The notes beneath the pieces are model-generated. The model worked only from the letters and a program-made list of their open reading frames with translations, ran no database searches and was not told the DNA's origin. Shown in pieces: positions 27,944 to 39,113 of a stretch of 64,000 nucleotides of DNA. A program made the position numbers and the translations under genes. The stretch comes from Pedobacter sp. Leaf170. GTDB lineage: Bacteria; Bacteroidota; Bacteroidia; Sphingobacteriales; Sphingobacteriaceae. How positions within the stretch are numbered: position 1 is the first letter of the stretch; every line of letters starts with the position of its first letter. The stretch spans positions 88,848-152,847 of the forward strand of contig NZ_CAKLBP010000001.1 of assembly GCF_920984665.1 (NCBI RefSeq), written 5' to 3'.

Positions 27944-30403
27944 CTATATTTTTATTAAATTATACTTTTTGCCTTTGGTAGTCGCAAATTTCATGCTGTA
28001 ACCACCGGCTGTTTTTTCGAGTTTTGCATTAACGCCCCTAATTGCAAAAGGCGTAGCAGATTGAACTTCGCAAGTATTTCCTAAAAGTGAAATAATTTCG
28101 GCATGATTTAATAAGCCGTTATCCCACGATATGGCGACTTCAAAACCACCACGGGCTCGCAATCCAGTAATGTTACCATTTTTCCATGCCTGTGGCAAGG
28201 CCGGTAATAATTGTATATTATTCAGGTGACTTTGCAAAAGCATTTCTGCCATTCCAGCTGTACCCGCAAAATTACCATCAATTTGAAAAGGTGGATGTGC
28301 ATCGAAAAAGTTTGGATACGTTCCTCCCTGACGGCCATTGCCTTCAGAAACATCAACATAATTTAGCAGGCCTCTTATTAATTTGTAAGCATGGTCGCCA
28401 TCTTTAAGTCTGGCCCACCAATTGATTTTCCAGCCTTTGCTCCACCCTGTGCCTAAATCAGTTCTAAGTTCAAGTGATTTTTTAGCAGCGGCAAAAAATT
28501 CGGGTGTTTTTTCTGTGATTTCGTAGCCCGGATATAGGCCATACAGGTGAGACGCGTGCCTGTGTAATAGATCTGTTTCCTTAAAATCTTTATACCATTC
28601 TTGTAAGCCTCCATTCTGCCCAACTTTTAGAGGATAAAGCCTTGCCTGTTTAGCAATTAAGGTATCTCTGAAAGATTTGTCGATACCCAAAATTTTGGCT
28701 GCTGCAATGGTGTTGGCAAATAAATCGCGAATGATAGACATATCCATTGTAGTGGCCATTGATAAACCTTGCTCTACCCCATTTTTATCGAAAAATTTAT
28801 TTTCGGGAGAGGTTGAAGGCGCAGTAATCAGCAATCCTTCCTTATTTTCTACCAGCCAATCGATAGAAAATTCGGCAGCTCCTTTCATTAATGGATAGGC
28901 TTGTTCTTTTAAGAATTTTTTATCGCCAGTGTATAAATAGTGCTCCCATAAGTGTCTGGTTAACCAGTTGCCGCCCATATACCAATTCGCCCAAACCGGA
29001 TCGCCATCACCACGGTCGCCAACCGGATTTGCAGTTGCCCATATTTCAGAATTATGGTGTGCAACCCATCCTCTGGTACCATAAAATTCTTTTGCAGTTT
29101 GCTTTCCGGTAACCGATAAATCCTTAATAAAATCGAATAAAGGCGTAGTTAATTCAGATAAATTTGTAACCTCCGAAGGCCAGTAATTCATTTGAGTATT
29201 AATATTTATCGTATAGTTTGAGCTCCATGGGGCACGTAATTCTTTATTCCAAATGCCTTGAAGGTTTGCTGGCGGGCTTCCGGGTTTCGAGGAAGAAATT
29301 AAAAGGTAACGTCCAAACTGAAAATATAGCGATTCCAAATCCGTATCCTTTGCGCCTTTACTGTAAGCTTTTAAGCGGGCATCAGATGGTAATTTAGTAT
29401 TTTGGTTATCAATTCCTTTATTTAAGCTAAACTCAATCCTGTTAAAATATTGTTGGTAATCTTTTACATGTTCGGCTTTTAAAGATGCGTAAGATTGATT
29501 AATGCTGTTTGATATAAGTTTCGAAGCAATAGCATTTTCATCCTTACCTTCAGCATCGGGGCATTTATCAAAGCCGTTGAAACTTGTGGCTGCCGCAACG
29601 ATGAGCATTACCTCAGTTGCATTGGAAACATGGATGCCAGTTGCGTCAATCTGCAGGGTTCCATCCTTTAATTTCGGACTAATTCTATATTGAAACCTCA
29701 TACCATTACAACCAGATGTATCCTCCTGAACTATTGGCTGCCTGCCAGTAACGTTATAATAATTTGGATCTACATGAGCTGGTGCTTTCCCCATTAAAAC
29801 CAGTGCCTTATCTTTTGAAACGACTGTATTTTTCAACAAGCTGTTTGCCGATACATCGAACGTTAAACCTCCAACTTTTGAAGAGGTTAGGTAAATAACG
29901 AGAACATTTTTATTTAAGGATGTAAAAGCTTCGCGGTTATAGATTACGCCATCTACCGAAAAACTTGTTTTTGATATGGCTTGAGAAATATCCAGTGTTC
30001 TTTTATAACTATTTGATGTTTTGCCCTTAAAAGATTGCTTTATAATCAAATTACCTAATGGCATGTAAGATTCTGTATAAAAGCCCTGCATTTTTTTAGC
30101 CAGCAAATTTGCCTTCGTAAAATTTTCCTCTTCAATCAGCGCTTTTCTTATTTCGGGTAAATAGGCTTTTGCACCCGGATTGATAACCTTTTTAACCGGT
30201 CCGCCGCTGTACAAGGTACTTTCGTTTAATTGGAAAAGTTCATTTTCGACACCACCAAAAACCATTGCTCCGATTTGGCCATTACCGATTGGTAAAGCTT
30301 GCGTCCATTCTTTTGCAGGTGCATCATACCATAGTTGTAAATTGTTTTGAGCAAAACTTGTTAACGATACAAAAAGTAAAATGGTAAGGGTTATATATCT
30401 CAT
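27944..30403 (-). CDS. GH95-family alpha-L-fucosidase/galactosidase
   Basis: Exported glycoside hydrolase of 819 residues. Signal peptide [13 protein letters not shown]. The N-terminal beta domain starts [22 protein letters not shown] (residues ~21 on), the (alpha/alpha)6 barrel includes [17 protein letters not shown] and [13 protein letters not shown], and the end includes [20 protein letters not shown]; these are hallmark GH95 stretches. GH95 enzymes invert alpha-1,2-L-fucosides or alpha-L-galactosides. It is divergent from an AraC-type gene 217 bp away, the likely regulator. Confidence 0.92.
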   Translation of the reverse strand: MRYITLTILLFVSLTSFAQNNLQLWYDAPAKEWTQALPIGNGQIGAMVFGGVENELFQLNESTLYSGGPVKKVINPGAKAYLPEIRKALIEEENFTKANLLAKKMQGFYTESYMPLGNLIIKQSFKGKTSNSYKRTLDISQAISKTSFSVDGVIYNREAFTSLNKNVLVIYLTSSKVGGLTFDVSANSLLKNTVVSKDKALVLMGKAPAHVDPNYYNVTGRQPIVQEDTSGCNGMRFQYRISPKLKDGTLQIDATGIHVSNATEVMLIVAAATSFNGFDKCPDAEGKDENAIASKLISNSINQSYASLKAEHVKDYQQYFNRIEFSLNKGIDNQNTKLPSDARLKAYSKGAKDTDLESLYFQFGRYLLISSSKPGSPPANLQGIWNKELRAPWSSNYTININTQMNYWPSEVTNLSELTTPLFDFIKDLSVTGKQTAKEFYGTRGWVAHHNSEIWATANPVGDRGDGDPVWANWYMGGNWLTRHLWEHYLYTGDKKFLKEQAYPLMKGAAEFSIDWLVENKEGLLITAPSTSPENKFFDKNGVEQGLSMATTMDMSIIRDLFANTIAAAKILGIDKSFRDTLIAKQARLYPLKVGQNGGLQEWYKDFKETDLLHRHASHLYGLYPGYEITEKTPEFFAAAKKSLELRTDLGTGWSKGWKINWWARLKDGDHAYKLIRGLLNYVDVSEGNGRQGGTYPNFFDAHPPFQIDGNFAGTAGMAEMLLQSHLNNIQLLPALPQAWKNGNITGLRARGGFEVAISWDNGLLNHAEIISLLGNTCEVQSATPFAIRGVNAKLEKTAGGYSMKFATTKGKKYNLIKI

Positions 30404-30620
30404 AACTGGTTGCAGGGATTTAGGAAGTTTTTTTGACCCGAATTTATCAACTTATTTCACAATAATTCACAGCTACTTAAAAAAAATATGTATTATTTTA
30501 AATTGAAAAGCGGAAGCAAAAAAATCCCATTGAGCTAAAATTATATATCTTTATTACAGATTTATATACAATCCCTAAATAACTCACCTTAAAGGAAGAG
30601 TTACATTAATAAAATCTGCA

Positions 30621-31499
30621 ATGCCGAACCGTTTCAATCAACAGCGATACTCACTGCTCAATGTAGACTACGTAGAACTTTCTTCAAATTGGCAATATGC
30701 TAACATCATAAGTCCTTACATAAGAATCTATTACATAAATGGCGGTAGTGGCTATCTCTCAGATGCAACCGGAAAGGTAATTCTTGAGGAAGGTTATTTA
30801 TACTTAATTCCGAGTTTTACTATGATTACAATGGCTTGCGATACCACTTTAGCACAGTATTATGTGCAATTTTTTGATGATGAAGGTATTGGATATTCTA
30901 TGTTGCAAGACATTAAATCGATTCAAAAAGTGCCGGCATCCGTATTAGATCATCATTTATTTAACAGACTTCTGAAGATTAATCCAGACCGGGGCATTCG
31001 TAAATCTTATGACCCTAAAAGTTACGAATATGAAGCCTTTTATACAGATTGTAAGCAATTAAATTATAAGCAGCATCCTGCAGTTTTTCATGAAACACAG
31101 GGCATACTGCAACAACTAAGTTCCAGGTTTTTAAATAAACAAACCGAAAGCAGAATCCATTACAACCACCATTCGAAAAAGATGGTTGAAACAGTAAATT
31201 ACATCCTGGATAATTTGAATCTTGTTTTATCGGTTTCGCATCTTGCACAAAGGATAAACCACGATAGCGATTATTTTTCCCGACAATTTAAGCAACATAC
31301 CGGGATGAGACCGATTAATTTCATTAACCAAAAACGTGTAGAACGGGCACAATACCTTATGGCTACAACTGCTTTAAACTACAGTCAGATTGCTACACAA
31401 ATTGGATTTGATAATCTATCGTATTTTTCAAAAATGTTTAAAAGATTAACTGGTTTGGCTCCCGGAACGTATAAAAAACAGATGTATCCACCGCATTAA
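30621..31499 (+). CDS. AraC-family transcriptional regulator
   Basis: Protein of 292 residues with a cupin-like sensor half (ISPYIRIYYINGGSGYLSD) and a C-terminal AraC domain with two helix-turn-helix units: LSVSHLAQRINHDSDYFSRQ and YSQIATQIGFDNLSYFSKMF, ending in the FKRLTGLAPGTYKKQ signature. The position, divergent from the fucosidase, suggests sugar-responsive activation of that gene. SusD is convergent. Confidence 0.88.
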   Translation: MPNRFNQQRYSLLNVDYVELSSNWQYANIISPYIRIYYINGGSGYLSDATGKVILEEGYLYLIPSFTMITMACDTTLAQYYVQFFDDEGIGYSMLQDIKSIQKVPASVLDHHLFNRLLKINPDRGIRKSYDPKSYEYEAFYTDCKQLNYKQHPAVFHETQGILQQLSSRFLNKQTESRIHYNHHSKKMVETVNYILDNLNLVLSVSHLAQRINHDSDYFSRQFKQHTGMRPINFINQKRVERAQYLMATTALNYSQIATQIGFDNLSYFSKMFKRLTGLAPGTYKKQMYPPH

Positions 31500-31544
31500 C
31501 AAAAACATCTTTCCATAGTTATAATTTTTTTTAAAAAAAATTTG

Positions 31545-31578
31545 CAAAAAAAATGGCCACCATCTCAGGTAGCCATTC
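31545..31578 (-). terminator. Terminator after the SusC/SusD operon
   Basis: On the minus strand, a stem AATGGCTACC/GGTGGCCATT (one wobble pair, 31552-31577) followed by eight T (read as A on plus at 31546-31553). It lies just after the susD-like stop. Confidence 0.75.
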
Positions 31579-31595
31579 TCCTATTTTAAGTTATT

Positions 31596-33176
31596 TTAGA
31601 AATTGCTTGTAGTTGTTGTATCCCACCATAAACGTGATGCAATATCATCTTTACCAGAAGCTAAAAATGTAGATGCTTCAGTTACCGCAGCAGCATTACC
31701 TGTTCTTTCTGCCGGAACATAAACAATTCTTTTAATCCATTGATCTGAAGTGATAATACCCCAATCCGGGCTACTATCATTTTTAGCTACGTGCGGAATT
31801 TTAGGGTAACCTGTTCTTCTAAAATCTACCCAAGCCTCTAACGTATTTGTAAAAGTGGAGAGATATTTTTGAGTGATAATTTTCTCAAGTTTTAACTCGT
31901 TAGAATCTCCTGCATTCCAGGCAACTGTAACGGTAGAAAGTGCGGTAAAACTATTTCTCGCATCTTTAGGGTCGATGTAATTAATTGGTTTGCTAGTTGC
32001 ATCTGCTAAGTAAGCATCAACACCAGCAGCTCCCCAATCAGAAAATGAAAGTCTAACACCATTCTCGTAATTTGTTTTGGCATCACCTGCGTTAGCCCAG
32101 CCTCTTAAAGCAGCTTCAGCCTTTAAAAATGAAATTTCTGCAGCTGTAAACCCTCTTCGGTTTTGAACAGTTTTAAAATCAGAACTTACTGTAGAATAAG
32201 AGATTCTATCATCTTTTGCATTGATAAAAGCCCCACTACGAATACCTTTGTATTTATAAGTCGGGTGGTCTGTTACTAACGAAGCATCAGTAACTTCATT
32301 AAAATATTTAGCCATACGTCCGTCTTTTAAACCTACCATAAAAGATTCCATAGTTGCACCCATACGTGTATCACCCCAATCAAAACTGATCATAGAAACC
32401 GGCATTACGTTACCATTTAATGGAATCATAAAGTTTTCTGAATTGGCGCTAATTAATCCAACAGGATCTGCCAAAGCTTTTTCACCTTGCGTTTTAGCCA
32501 CTGCAGGACTTACTTTTACTAAACGCATTGCCAAACGAAGACGAACGGAGTTAATCAATTTTAACCATGAGGCTATGCTGCCTTTGTAACTTGGATCGAA
32601 TTTAGCGAAGCCAGTGTAATTAGGACTTGCTTTGAAGTTTGCTTCAATTTGATCTAATTGAGTAAACATGTTGTTGTACAAATCAGATTCTTTATCGTAT
32701 TTGATTGTACCTAAACCTGCAGTTCCGTAATTTGAGAAAATAACAGGGCCATGAATAGCCGTTAATTTAGATATTGCCAATATTCTAACAAATTTTGCCC
32801 AATCGCCAAAAAGCGGAAGATTTTTTTCCTGAGCCAATTGAATTACTTGTTTAGAAGGCGACATAACACTTCCATAAACACGATTCCAGTAAGCATCAAT
32901 CCAACGTAAGTAATAAGTTGTATTGTTTACACCACCAACATATGGCGTAGGTGCACCCATATAACCCATCCAATTATCATAACATAAATCTTCTTCAATT
33001 TGATGACCCATAAGGTTGAATAACATTACAGAGAAAGAAGAGCCTACCAGATTAAAATCCTGTTCTAAAAGCTTATCTGTTATTTGATTGGGATTTGTAT
33101 TAATTTCTTCGAAATTTTTGGTGCAGGAATTGAATAAAATCAAAGCGAGCACCACTAAACATATTTTTTTCATCAC
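31596..33176 (-). CDS. SusD/RagB-family outer-membrane lipoprotein (SusD-like_2)
   Basis: Nutrient-binding lipoprotein of 526 residues; signal and lipobox ILFNSC. The start FEEINTNPNQIT and later GWANAGDAKTNYENGVRLSF are typical of the SusD-like_2 group that pairs with a SusC receptor. Tetratricopeptide-like helices form the core. It captures an oligosaccharide or peptide ligand at the surface. It starts 8 bp after the SusC gene ends. The ligand is unknown; the nearby GH95 enzyme hints at a fucosylated glycan, but the two transcription units are separate. Confidence 0.9.
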   Translation of the reverse strand: MMKKICLVVLALILFNSCTKNFEEINTNPNQITDKLLEQDFNLVGSSFSVMLFNLMGHQIEEDLCYDNWMGYMGAPTPYVGGVNNTTYYLRWIDAYWNRVYGSVMSPSKQVIQLAQEKNLPLFGDWAKFVRILAISKLTAIHGPVIFSNYGTAGLGTIKYDKESDLYNNMFTQLDQIEANFKASPNYTGFAKFDPSYKGSIASWLKLINSVRLRLAMRLVKVSPAVAKTQGEKALADPVGLISANSENFMIPLNGNVMPVSMISFDWGDTRMGATMESFMVGLKDGRMAKYFNEVTDASLVTDHPTYKYKGIRSGAFINAKDDRISYSTVSSDFKTVQNRRGFTAAEISFLKAEAALRGWANAGDAKTNYENGVRLSFSDWGAAGVDAYLADATSKPINYIDPKDARNSFTALSTVTVAWNAGDSNELKLEKIITQKYLSTFTNTLEAWVDFRRTGYPKIPHVAKNDSSPDWGIITSDQWIKRIVYVPAERTGNAAAVTEASTFLASGKDDIASRLWWDTTTTSNF

Positions 33177-33184
33177 TTTATTTA

Positions 33185-36100
33185 TTAAAAGTTCAATTTT
33201 AAATTAAATCCATAAGAACGGGTTGCAGGAACAGCAAAAACATCATTTGCCTGGTTGCTATTACTTGTGCTCATTGCTTGTTCCGGATCGAAAGGCGCTT
33301 TTTTATAGAAGAAGAATAAGTTTCTGCCTACTAATGAAACAGATGCAGATTTAAAGGTAGAGCCTTTAAGTGGAATGTTATATGCTAATGAAACCTGCGC
33401 TAAACGCACATTGGTTCTGGAGAACACATAAGGTTCCATAATTCCGTTTCTATCACCAATTACGCTGTAGTAAACTTCCGGATCTATTGAAGTAACAGGT
33501 GTTGTACCTTGAATAGCATTAATTGGCATAGTGGTTCCTGCATCGCGAATTTCACCAGTTCTTTTACTAACACCATACGAATCTAAGAATGCTTCTGTTT
33601 TTGAAAATGCTACACCACCAAACTTAGCTGTAACTAAAGCACTTAAGCTGAAATCTTTGTATGTAAATGTATTGTTCCAACCTGCTATAAAATTCGGGTT
33701 AAGATTTCCGACATATTCCTGGTTTGTGGTCCTTGTTGGCTTACCATCAGTATCTAATATAATTTGCCCGGCAGCGTTACGTGCCAGTTTGTAGATGTAC
33801 AAATCGTTGAAAGAACCACCAGATTTAATAATGGAGTTAAAACCTTCATCATTACTACCAACCTGATAATTAGGATTATCTGCAATAAGCTCTACAATTT
33901 TATTTTTATTTTGAGATAAATTCACAGTAGAATTCCATTTGAAATTATCAGTTTTGATAGGGTCGCCACCTAAAGTTAACTCAAAGCCCTGATTGTTCAC
34001 CTTACCTGCATTAACGTAATAGAAAGTATAACCAGATCCCGAAGGCGCAGTTAAAGAAAGAAACTGATTAGTGCTTGAATTTTTATAATAAGTAAAATCT
34101 AAATTTAACCTATCATTAAAGAAACGGGATTCTAAACCAATCTCATTACTGATAACTTTCTCAGGAACCAATGTAGCAAATGGAGTTTGTGTATTTCTGT
34201 TGATACCACCTATACCATCCGGACCACCAGCACCACCAATGGTGTTACCAGGATTTACAATATTATATGGCACTTCGTTCCCAACTCTTGAGGTTGAACC
34301 TCTTAATTTTAAGAAGCTGATTGCTTTTGGCAGTGAAACCATTTGGCTAATAATGGCTGATAAACCTGCCGAATAGTAGAAGTATGAATCGTTACCCGTG
34401 GTAGCTAATGTAGAAGCATAATCATTACGACCGGCTAAATCTAAATACAACATATCTTTAAATCCTAATGATGCATTGGCAAACAAACCCTGTTTTTGAA
34501 CCCGGCTAAATGTTTGGTTAACTACCAAATTATATGGTAAGTTAGCAAAACTGTAAAAGTTAGGGTATTGCAATGGCACAGTTCCGTTACTGAATGTCAT
34601 TCCATCATTAAAAGTATAATCTTGAATACTTGCGCCTAAAACACTGTTTAAACTAAATTTACCAAAGGTATTATCATAGTTCAAAATCGCATCTCCATAT
34701 AAAGCCTTATCGTTGTACTTTGAATAATTCCAGCTACCATTACTACTTACACTTACCGAGTTACCACCGGCAGCATAACGATAATCTAATAACCTATCGT
34801 TGTAATCAATGTTTCCTCTTACATCAAATCTGAAGTGAGGCAGGAAAGAATACGAAGCCTTTGCTGTAGCAATTACCCTATGGCTTGTTGTAAGTTTAGG
34901 GTCGTTATAAAGTTCCCAATACGGATTATTTTGTTTTTCTTCTGTAGAATACCAGTTCTGTCTGAATAAATTTCTGGTTGTATCAAAGATTTGATAATTG
35001 TTTTTGAAACTGTCGAAATCACGTTCACGTGCGAAAAGGTATAAACCTGTTAGGGGGTTATTATAATAACCTGCACCCGGACGATTTTTTGATTTCTCAT
35101 AAGAGAATCTTACGTTTCCGCTTAAAACCAATTTATCATCAAATAATTTAGTTTCCTGACTTAGAGTAACATTATGTTTATTGTATGTACTTGTAGGTAC
35201 AACGCCAGTTGCATAGTTATTTCCGTAAGAAAAATAGTTTGTTGTTTTTTCATTTCCTCCTGATACAGAAATAGTGTTAATGGTGTTTACACCAGTTTGG
35301 AAAAAATCTTCGATATAGCCACTTTGATAGTTGCCTTTTGTTTTAGACCAACTTCTATCGTTACCGCCAACAGCTCCATAATTGTACTGAAACTCTGGTA
35401 ATGTAGCAACTGAGCTAAAATTGGTTGTAGAGTTTAAAGCAATAGCAATCTTACCAGCCTGTCCTTTTTTTGTATTAATTAAGATTACACCATTAGCGCC
35501 TTGGCTACCATATAAAATTGCACCATTTGCGCCTCTTAATATCGTTACCGATTCAAAATCATCCTGGTTTAACGCTGATAAACCATCTCCAGCATCTGTA
35601 CCACCATAAGAGCCTGGCTGTCCGCCTTTATTGTTTACTACCGGTACACCATCAATAACAAATAGTGCTTCACTACTCCCTGCAATAGATTTAGAACCCC
35701 TTAAAACAGTTTTTGTAGAACCACCAACACCCGAATTGCTAATACCCACATCTACACCGGCTGCCTTACCACTTAAAGCCTCCATAAAGTTTGGCGCACC
35801 TGCTTTGGTTAACTCAACCGCGTTAAGTTGTTGTGCAGCATAGGTTAATGCTTTTTTCTCACGCTTTACACCTAAAGCGGTTACAACAACTTCATTTAAA
35901 TTGGCACTTCCCGATGGTAAAAGTTTTATCGTAACATTAGTTAAGTTACTGATATTTACTTCCTGCGGTGTCATGCCGATATAAGAAATAACTAAAACAG
36001 TAGCATTATCAGGAATGTTAAAGGAGAACTTACCATCAGCATCTGTTACTGTTTTAGCATTCGTGCCTTTAGCAACTACTGTAGCACCAGGCAGTGGACT

Positions 36101-36346
36101 ACCAGTTTCATCTGTTACTAAGCCAGTTATTGGTTTAAAAAAATTCATTTTGGTGCTGCCCGTGTATTTAGCGGCTTCCAAAGATTTCAGAATCACGTTC
36201 TTTGCATTAGTACCCTTTGCACTTGCTAAAGTTGGCAAACCGATTACTGAAGCACTCAGCAAAGCAAATTTGAGTACGTTTCTGGTTGTGCTAGAAAACA
36301 TTTTTTCTTTAACACAGTTGCTGGAATAAATATCCCTCATGTTCAT
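33185..36346 (-). CDS. SusC/RagA-family TonB-dependent receptor
   Basis: Outer-membrane receptor of 1053 residues. Signal region ends near LPTLASA. A carboxypeptidase-D regulatory-like domain (ITGLVTDETGSPLPGATVVA, ~residue 73 on) precedes the plug with NLNEVVVTALGVKREKKAL, then GVLRGSKS-like, DGVPVVNN and a 22-strand barrel ending in FNLKLNF. There is no N-terminal secretin/TonB (STN) domain, so it is not an anti-sigma-coupled type. It imports the ligand bound by the adjoining SusD-like protein. Starts at Met3 or Met16 are possible. Confidence 0.93.
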   Translation of the reverse strand: MNMRDIYSSNCVKEKMFSSTTRNVLKFALLSASVIGLPTLASAKGTNAKNVILKSLEAAKYTGSTKMNFFKPITGLVTDETGSPLPGATVVAKGTNAKTVTDADGKFSFNIPDNATVLVISYIGMTPQEVNISNLTNVTIKLLPSGSANLNEVVVTALGVKREKKALTYAAQQLNAVELTKAGAPNFMEALSGKAAGVDVGISNSGVGGSTKTVLRGSKSIAGSSEALFVIDGVPVVNNKGGQPGSYGGTDAGDGLSALNQDDFESVTILRGANGAILYGSQGANGVILINTKKGQAGKIAIALNSTTNFSSVATLPEFQYNYGAVGGNDRSWSKTKGNYQSGYIEDFFQTGVNTINTISVSGGNEKTTNYFSYGNNYATGVVPTSTYNKHNVTLSQETKLFDDKLVLSGNVRFSYEKSKNRPGAGYYNNPLTGLYLFARERDFDSFKNNYQIFDTTRNLFRQNWYSTEEKQNNPYWELYNDPKLTTSHRVIATAKASYSFLPHFRFDVRGNIDYNDRLLDYRYAAGGNSVSVSSNGSWNYSKYNDKALYGDAILNYDNTFGKFSLNSVLGASIQDYTFNDGMTFSNGTVPLQYPNFYSFANLPYNLVVNQTFSRVQKQGLFANASLGFKDMLYLDLAGRNDYASTLATTGNDSYFYYSAGLSAIISQMVSLPKAISFLKLRGSTSRVGNEVPYNIVNPGNTIGGAGGPDGIGGINRNTQTPFATLVPEKVISNEIGLESRFFNDRLNLDFTYYKNSSTNQFLSLTAPSGSGYTFYYVNAGKVNNQGFELTLGGDPIKTDNFKWNSTVNLSQNKNKIVELIADNPNYQVGSNDEGFNSIIKSGGSFNDLYIYKLARNAAGQIILDTDGKPTRTTNQEYVGNLNPNFIAGWNNTFTYKDFSLSALVTAKFGGVAFSKTEAFLDSYGVSKRTGEIRDAGTTMPINAIQGTTPVTSIDPEVYYSVIGDRNGIMEPYVFSRTNVRLAQVSLAYNIPLKGSTFKSASVSLVGRNLFFFYKKAPFDPEQAMSTSNSNQANDVFAVPATRSYGFNLKLNF

Positions 36347-36845
36347 ACTGGTTGGTTAGTTATTTAGTTTTAGGTTGATTATATATTAGTTTCTCAGAAT
36401 TCGAATTTGCTAGTGCACAATTAAACTAAAACGTTTTATGCATATTTTAAAGCTTTATTCTTTCTGAAAGAAATTAATCAATTTGGTTTTTGAGTATTTA
36501 GTTTGTCGGCTGCTGGCAATCAGAATATAATATTGAATAAAACAATCCTCAAATACTTATATTTTGCTTGATACTAGTAAAGCTTTAGTTAATAATTTTT
36601 TCTGTTCAGATACTTATCGAGATAAATGGGATGATTCGTATCGACTATTGTAAAATTGTGTAACAAACTTATTATATAATTTTTATTAATGTTTGTACCA
36701 AAAAGAAAATTTGTTGTACAAATCCGACTTATTCAACCAAAAAGTGACCTTAGATTAAAATAGTTTTATCTGTTTAACCTTTCAATAAAAACCAAAGCAT
36801 TTTAATGAAACGCTTAAAAAAAGATTATGCTGATTTATGAAATGG
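36347..36845. other. AT-rich region upstream of SusC operon
   Basis: Nearly 500 bp without a gene; must contain the promoter of the SusC/SusD operon. I do not find a clear TAnnTTTG element on the minus strand. No sigma/anti-sigma genes are present. Nothing else supported. Confidence 0.5.
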
Positions 36846-38222
36846 TTATTTAAAATCAGGAACTGGAAATAAATAGCCGCCAAATAAAATGTACGACCAT
36901 AAAAGTGTCCAGATGATGTTAAAAATCTGAGCCGTAACAAATGTAAGCGCTGGTTTTCCGCCTTGCAACTTAACCAACGATGAGAATTTAGCTTCCATTC
37001 CTATCGCGATAAACGCTAAGGCAAACCAAATGGTTCGAATACCATTTAAGGTAGGTGCTACACTTTTAGCTGTTTCTACAGATAATAGAAAAGAAAACAC
37101 AAGTGAAGCGCCAATAAAACCTAAAACAAATTTCGGAAAGCGCTCCCAAACAATTTGCAAGCCAGGCTTTTCAACTTTTGCAGCTTCTATTGCTACGCCA
37201 TCAGTTTTTGGTTTTTTGTAAGCCCACCAAATGGCAATAAAAAAAGCAGCTACACCAATAAAAACATTTTGCGAAAATTTTGCAATTACACCTGCTTTAA
37301 CGGCTATTGGTCCAATTAAATCTCCGGCAGCGGTTACTGTTGCAGTAGTATCAAGGGTTCCACCTAACCATGCTCCGCCAATCACTTCAGGAATGTTGAA
37401 ATATTTCACCATCCATGGTAAAATAATCATCATCGGTATAGCCATTATTAGCACAAGCGTTGTTACATAAGAAAGTTTCTTTTTGTCTCCGTTGATGGCA
37501 CCCGCTGCAACAATTGCTGCAGAAACGCCGCAAATAGACACTGCTGAGGCGAGGATAATTCCAAATTCATCATCTACTTTAAGTTTTCTGCTTAACCATA
37601 AAGAGAAAAACCAAACCGCAGTCACCACAATAATAGCCTGTATTATACCCGGCAAGCCCGCTTTAATTAAATCTGCAGAAAGTATAGTTGTACCTAAAAT
37701 AACCAGTCCGGTTTTAATGTAAAACTCAGATCGTACTGCTTCCTTTAACCATTTTGGCAAATTAAAAAGATTACCCAGTATAATTCCGATTAGAAGCGCA
37801 AATACCACATATTCCAAACCGTAATAGGCTACATTTTTATTTCCTCCTATGATAAACGAAAGTGTTGCCAACATGTAAATCAATATAAAACCCTTTGCAA
37901 AGCGAATTAGATTTCCTCCGGATAATTGAATTGCAATTCCGGCTAATGCTAAAAATGCAAGGCCGGTTTTAATGATAAGCCAGAGATTGTTTGTAGAAAG
38001 AATTTTATCAAATAAATCTGACTGGTTGCTCCATTTATAAACCGGCAAATTCAAACTTGCAGCATTAACTTTAAGCAATAAAACAATAGCAATAATAAAT
38101 GCACCCAAAATTAAAGCCCACCAATCTTCGGTAATGGATTTTAAAAACGTTTTCTTATCAGGCGTAATCCCCGATTCAGTTAAAGAACTGCTATTTGCTA
38201 AGTTTTGGTTTTTTACAGACAT
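36846..38222 (-). CDS. YeiH/UPF0324-family putative sulfate exporter
   Basis: Integral membrane protein of 458 residues with about 11 helices. Conserved features include GYEYVVFALLIGIILGN-like text, FYIKTGLVILGTTILSADL, and SAVSICGVSAAIVAAG, the re-entrant-like motif of this family. Members are annotated as putative sulfate or anion transporters; the substrate is unproven. Single gene. Confidence 0.83.
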   Translation of the reverse strand: MSVKNQNLANSSSLTESGITPDKKTFLKSITEDWWALILGAFIIAIVLLLKVNAASLNLPVYKWSNQSDLFDKILSTNNLWLIIKTGLAFLALAGIAIQLSGGNLIRFAKGFILIYMLATLSFIIGGNKNVAYYGLEYVVFALLIGIILGNLFNLPKWLKEAVRSEFYIKTGLVILGTTILSADLIKAGLPGIIQAIIVVTAVWFFSLWLSRKLKVDDEFGIILASAVSICGVSAAIVAAGAINGDKKKLSYVTTLVLIMAIPMMIILPWMVKYFNIPEVIGGAWLGGTLDTTATVTAAGDLIGPIAVKAGVIAKFSQNVFIGVAAFFIAIWWAYKKPKTDGVAIEAAKVEKPGLQIVWERFPKFVLGFIGASLVFSFLLSVETAKSVAPTLNGIRTIWFALAFIAIGMEAKFSSLVKLQGGKPALTFVTAQIFNIIWTLLWSYILFGGYLFPVPDFK

Positions 38223-38373
38223 TTTTTACAGGTTGATGATTCTAATACGGTTTAATAGCAATAATTTAAAAGTGTTTTTTGCAAGTAATAAAGGAATGAA
38301 AATAGTTATTACGCACCAAATATTGCTTCTTTATATACATTGTTCAGCTAAAATGATACAAATTGCATTCGGC

Positions 38374-38997
38374 TTAAAGTTTCTGAACACACCAGGTAGT
38401 CATACACCTTAAATTCTGCACATTGGTTGTTTTAATTGGTTCGTGCAAAACACCACCTAAGGTTTTGGTTAGCTTTAAAAGCATATCCTGATTTACTAGA
38501 AATCTTTCAGATTCATCGGGTAAAATGTATCTGCCATTACCAATTGGTTGCACTAAAGATTCGATACCAATATCAGAAGCTAAACGAACGAAAAGAAAAC
38601 CACCTTTTCGCAACACCTTCCACATAGCACTGAGCATGGTTTCGAAATGCTGTTGATTATTTGCGAAATGCAAAACAGCACTGCTGATAACCAAATCAAA
38701 AAAATTTTCTTTAAATGGCATTAGCGCTACATCACCAATAAGAAAATGATTTTTTAAGCTTTGCCGTGATAAACTCAAAGCCAGTTGCTTGACCGATTCT
38801 ATTGCATCTGGATTGTTATCAATTGCATAAACATCGCAGCCGCTACGTAAAAAGAATTCAATATTCTTACCGCTACCGCAACCCGCATCTAAAATGCGCT
38901 GACAGTTTGCATAAGTACCTTTCATCAGTTGGTCGAAAAGATAAATGTCGATATTTCCGTAAATATTTTGGATAGACTCCATAGCTTTAATCATCAT
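38374..38997 (-). CDS. Class I SAM-dependent methyltransferase
   Basis: Cytosolic methyltransferase of about 207 residues. SAM motif I ILDAGCGSGKNIEFFLRSG, the acidic residue in VYAIDNNPDAIE, and DLVISSAVLHFAN after it match methyltransferase type 11. The ATG at 38997 (MMIKAMES) is preferred; an upstream ATG at 39036 adds a hydrophobic stretch and the one at 38982 trims five residues. Substrate unknown. Confidence 0.8.
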   Translation of the reverse strand: MMIKAMESIQNIYGNIDIYLFDQLMKGTYANCQRILDAGCGSGKNIEFFLRSGCDVYAIDNNPDAIESVKQLALSLSRQSLKNHFLIGDVALMPFKENFFDLVISSAVLHFANNQQHFETMLSAMWKVLRKGGFLFVRLASDIGIESLVQPIGNGRYILPDESERFLVNQDMLLKLTKTLGGVLHEPIKTTNVQNLRCMTTWCVQKL

Positions 38998-39113
38998 TAT
39001 AAAGATATAAAACATGATTTGATATGTGGTTAACAAACCCTGATATAGATATTCAAAATATTTCGTAACCTTTTTGAAATCTCATTGTTATTAATATCTA
39101 CCCATATACAATT

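Noticed and set aside
33531..36329. Several long plus-strand frames opposite the SusC gene
   Set aside because: They lie wholly within a well-conserved receptor gene and have low-complexity composition caused by its codon use.
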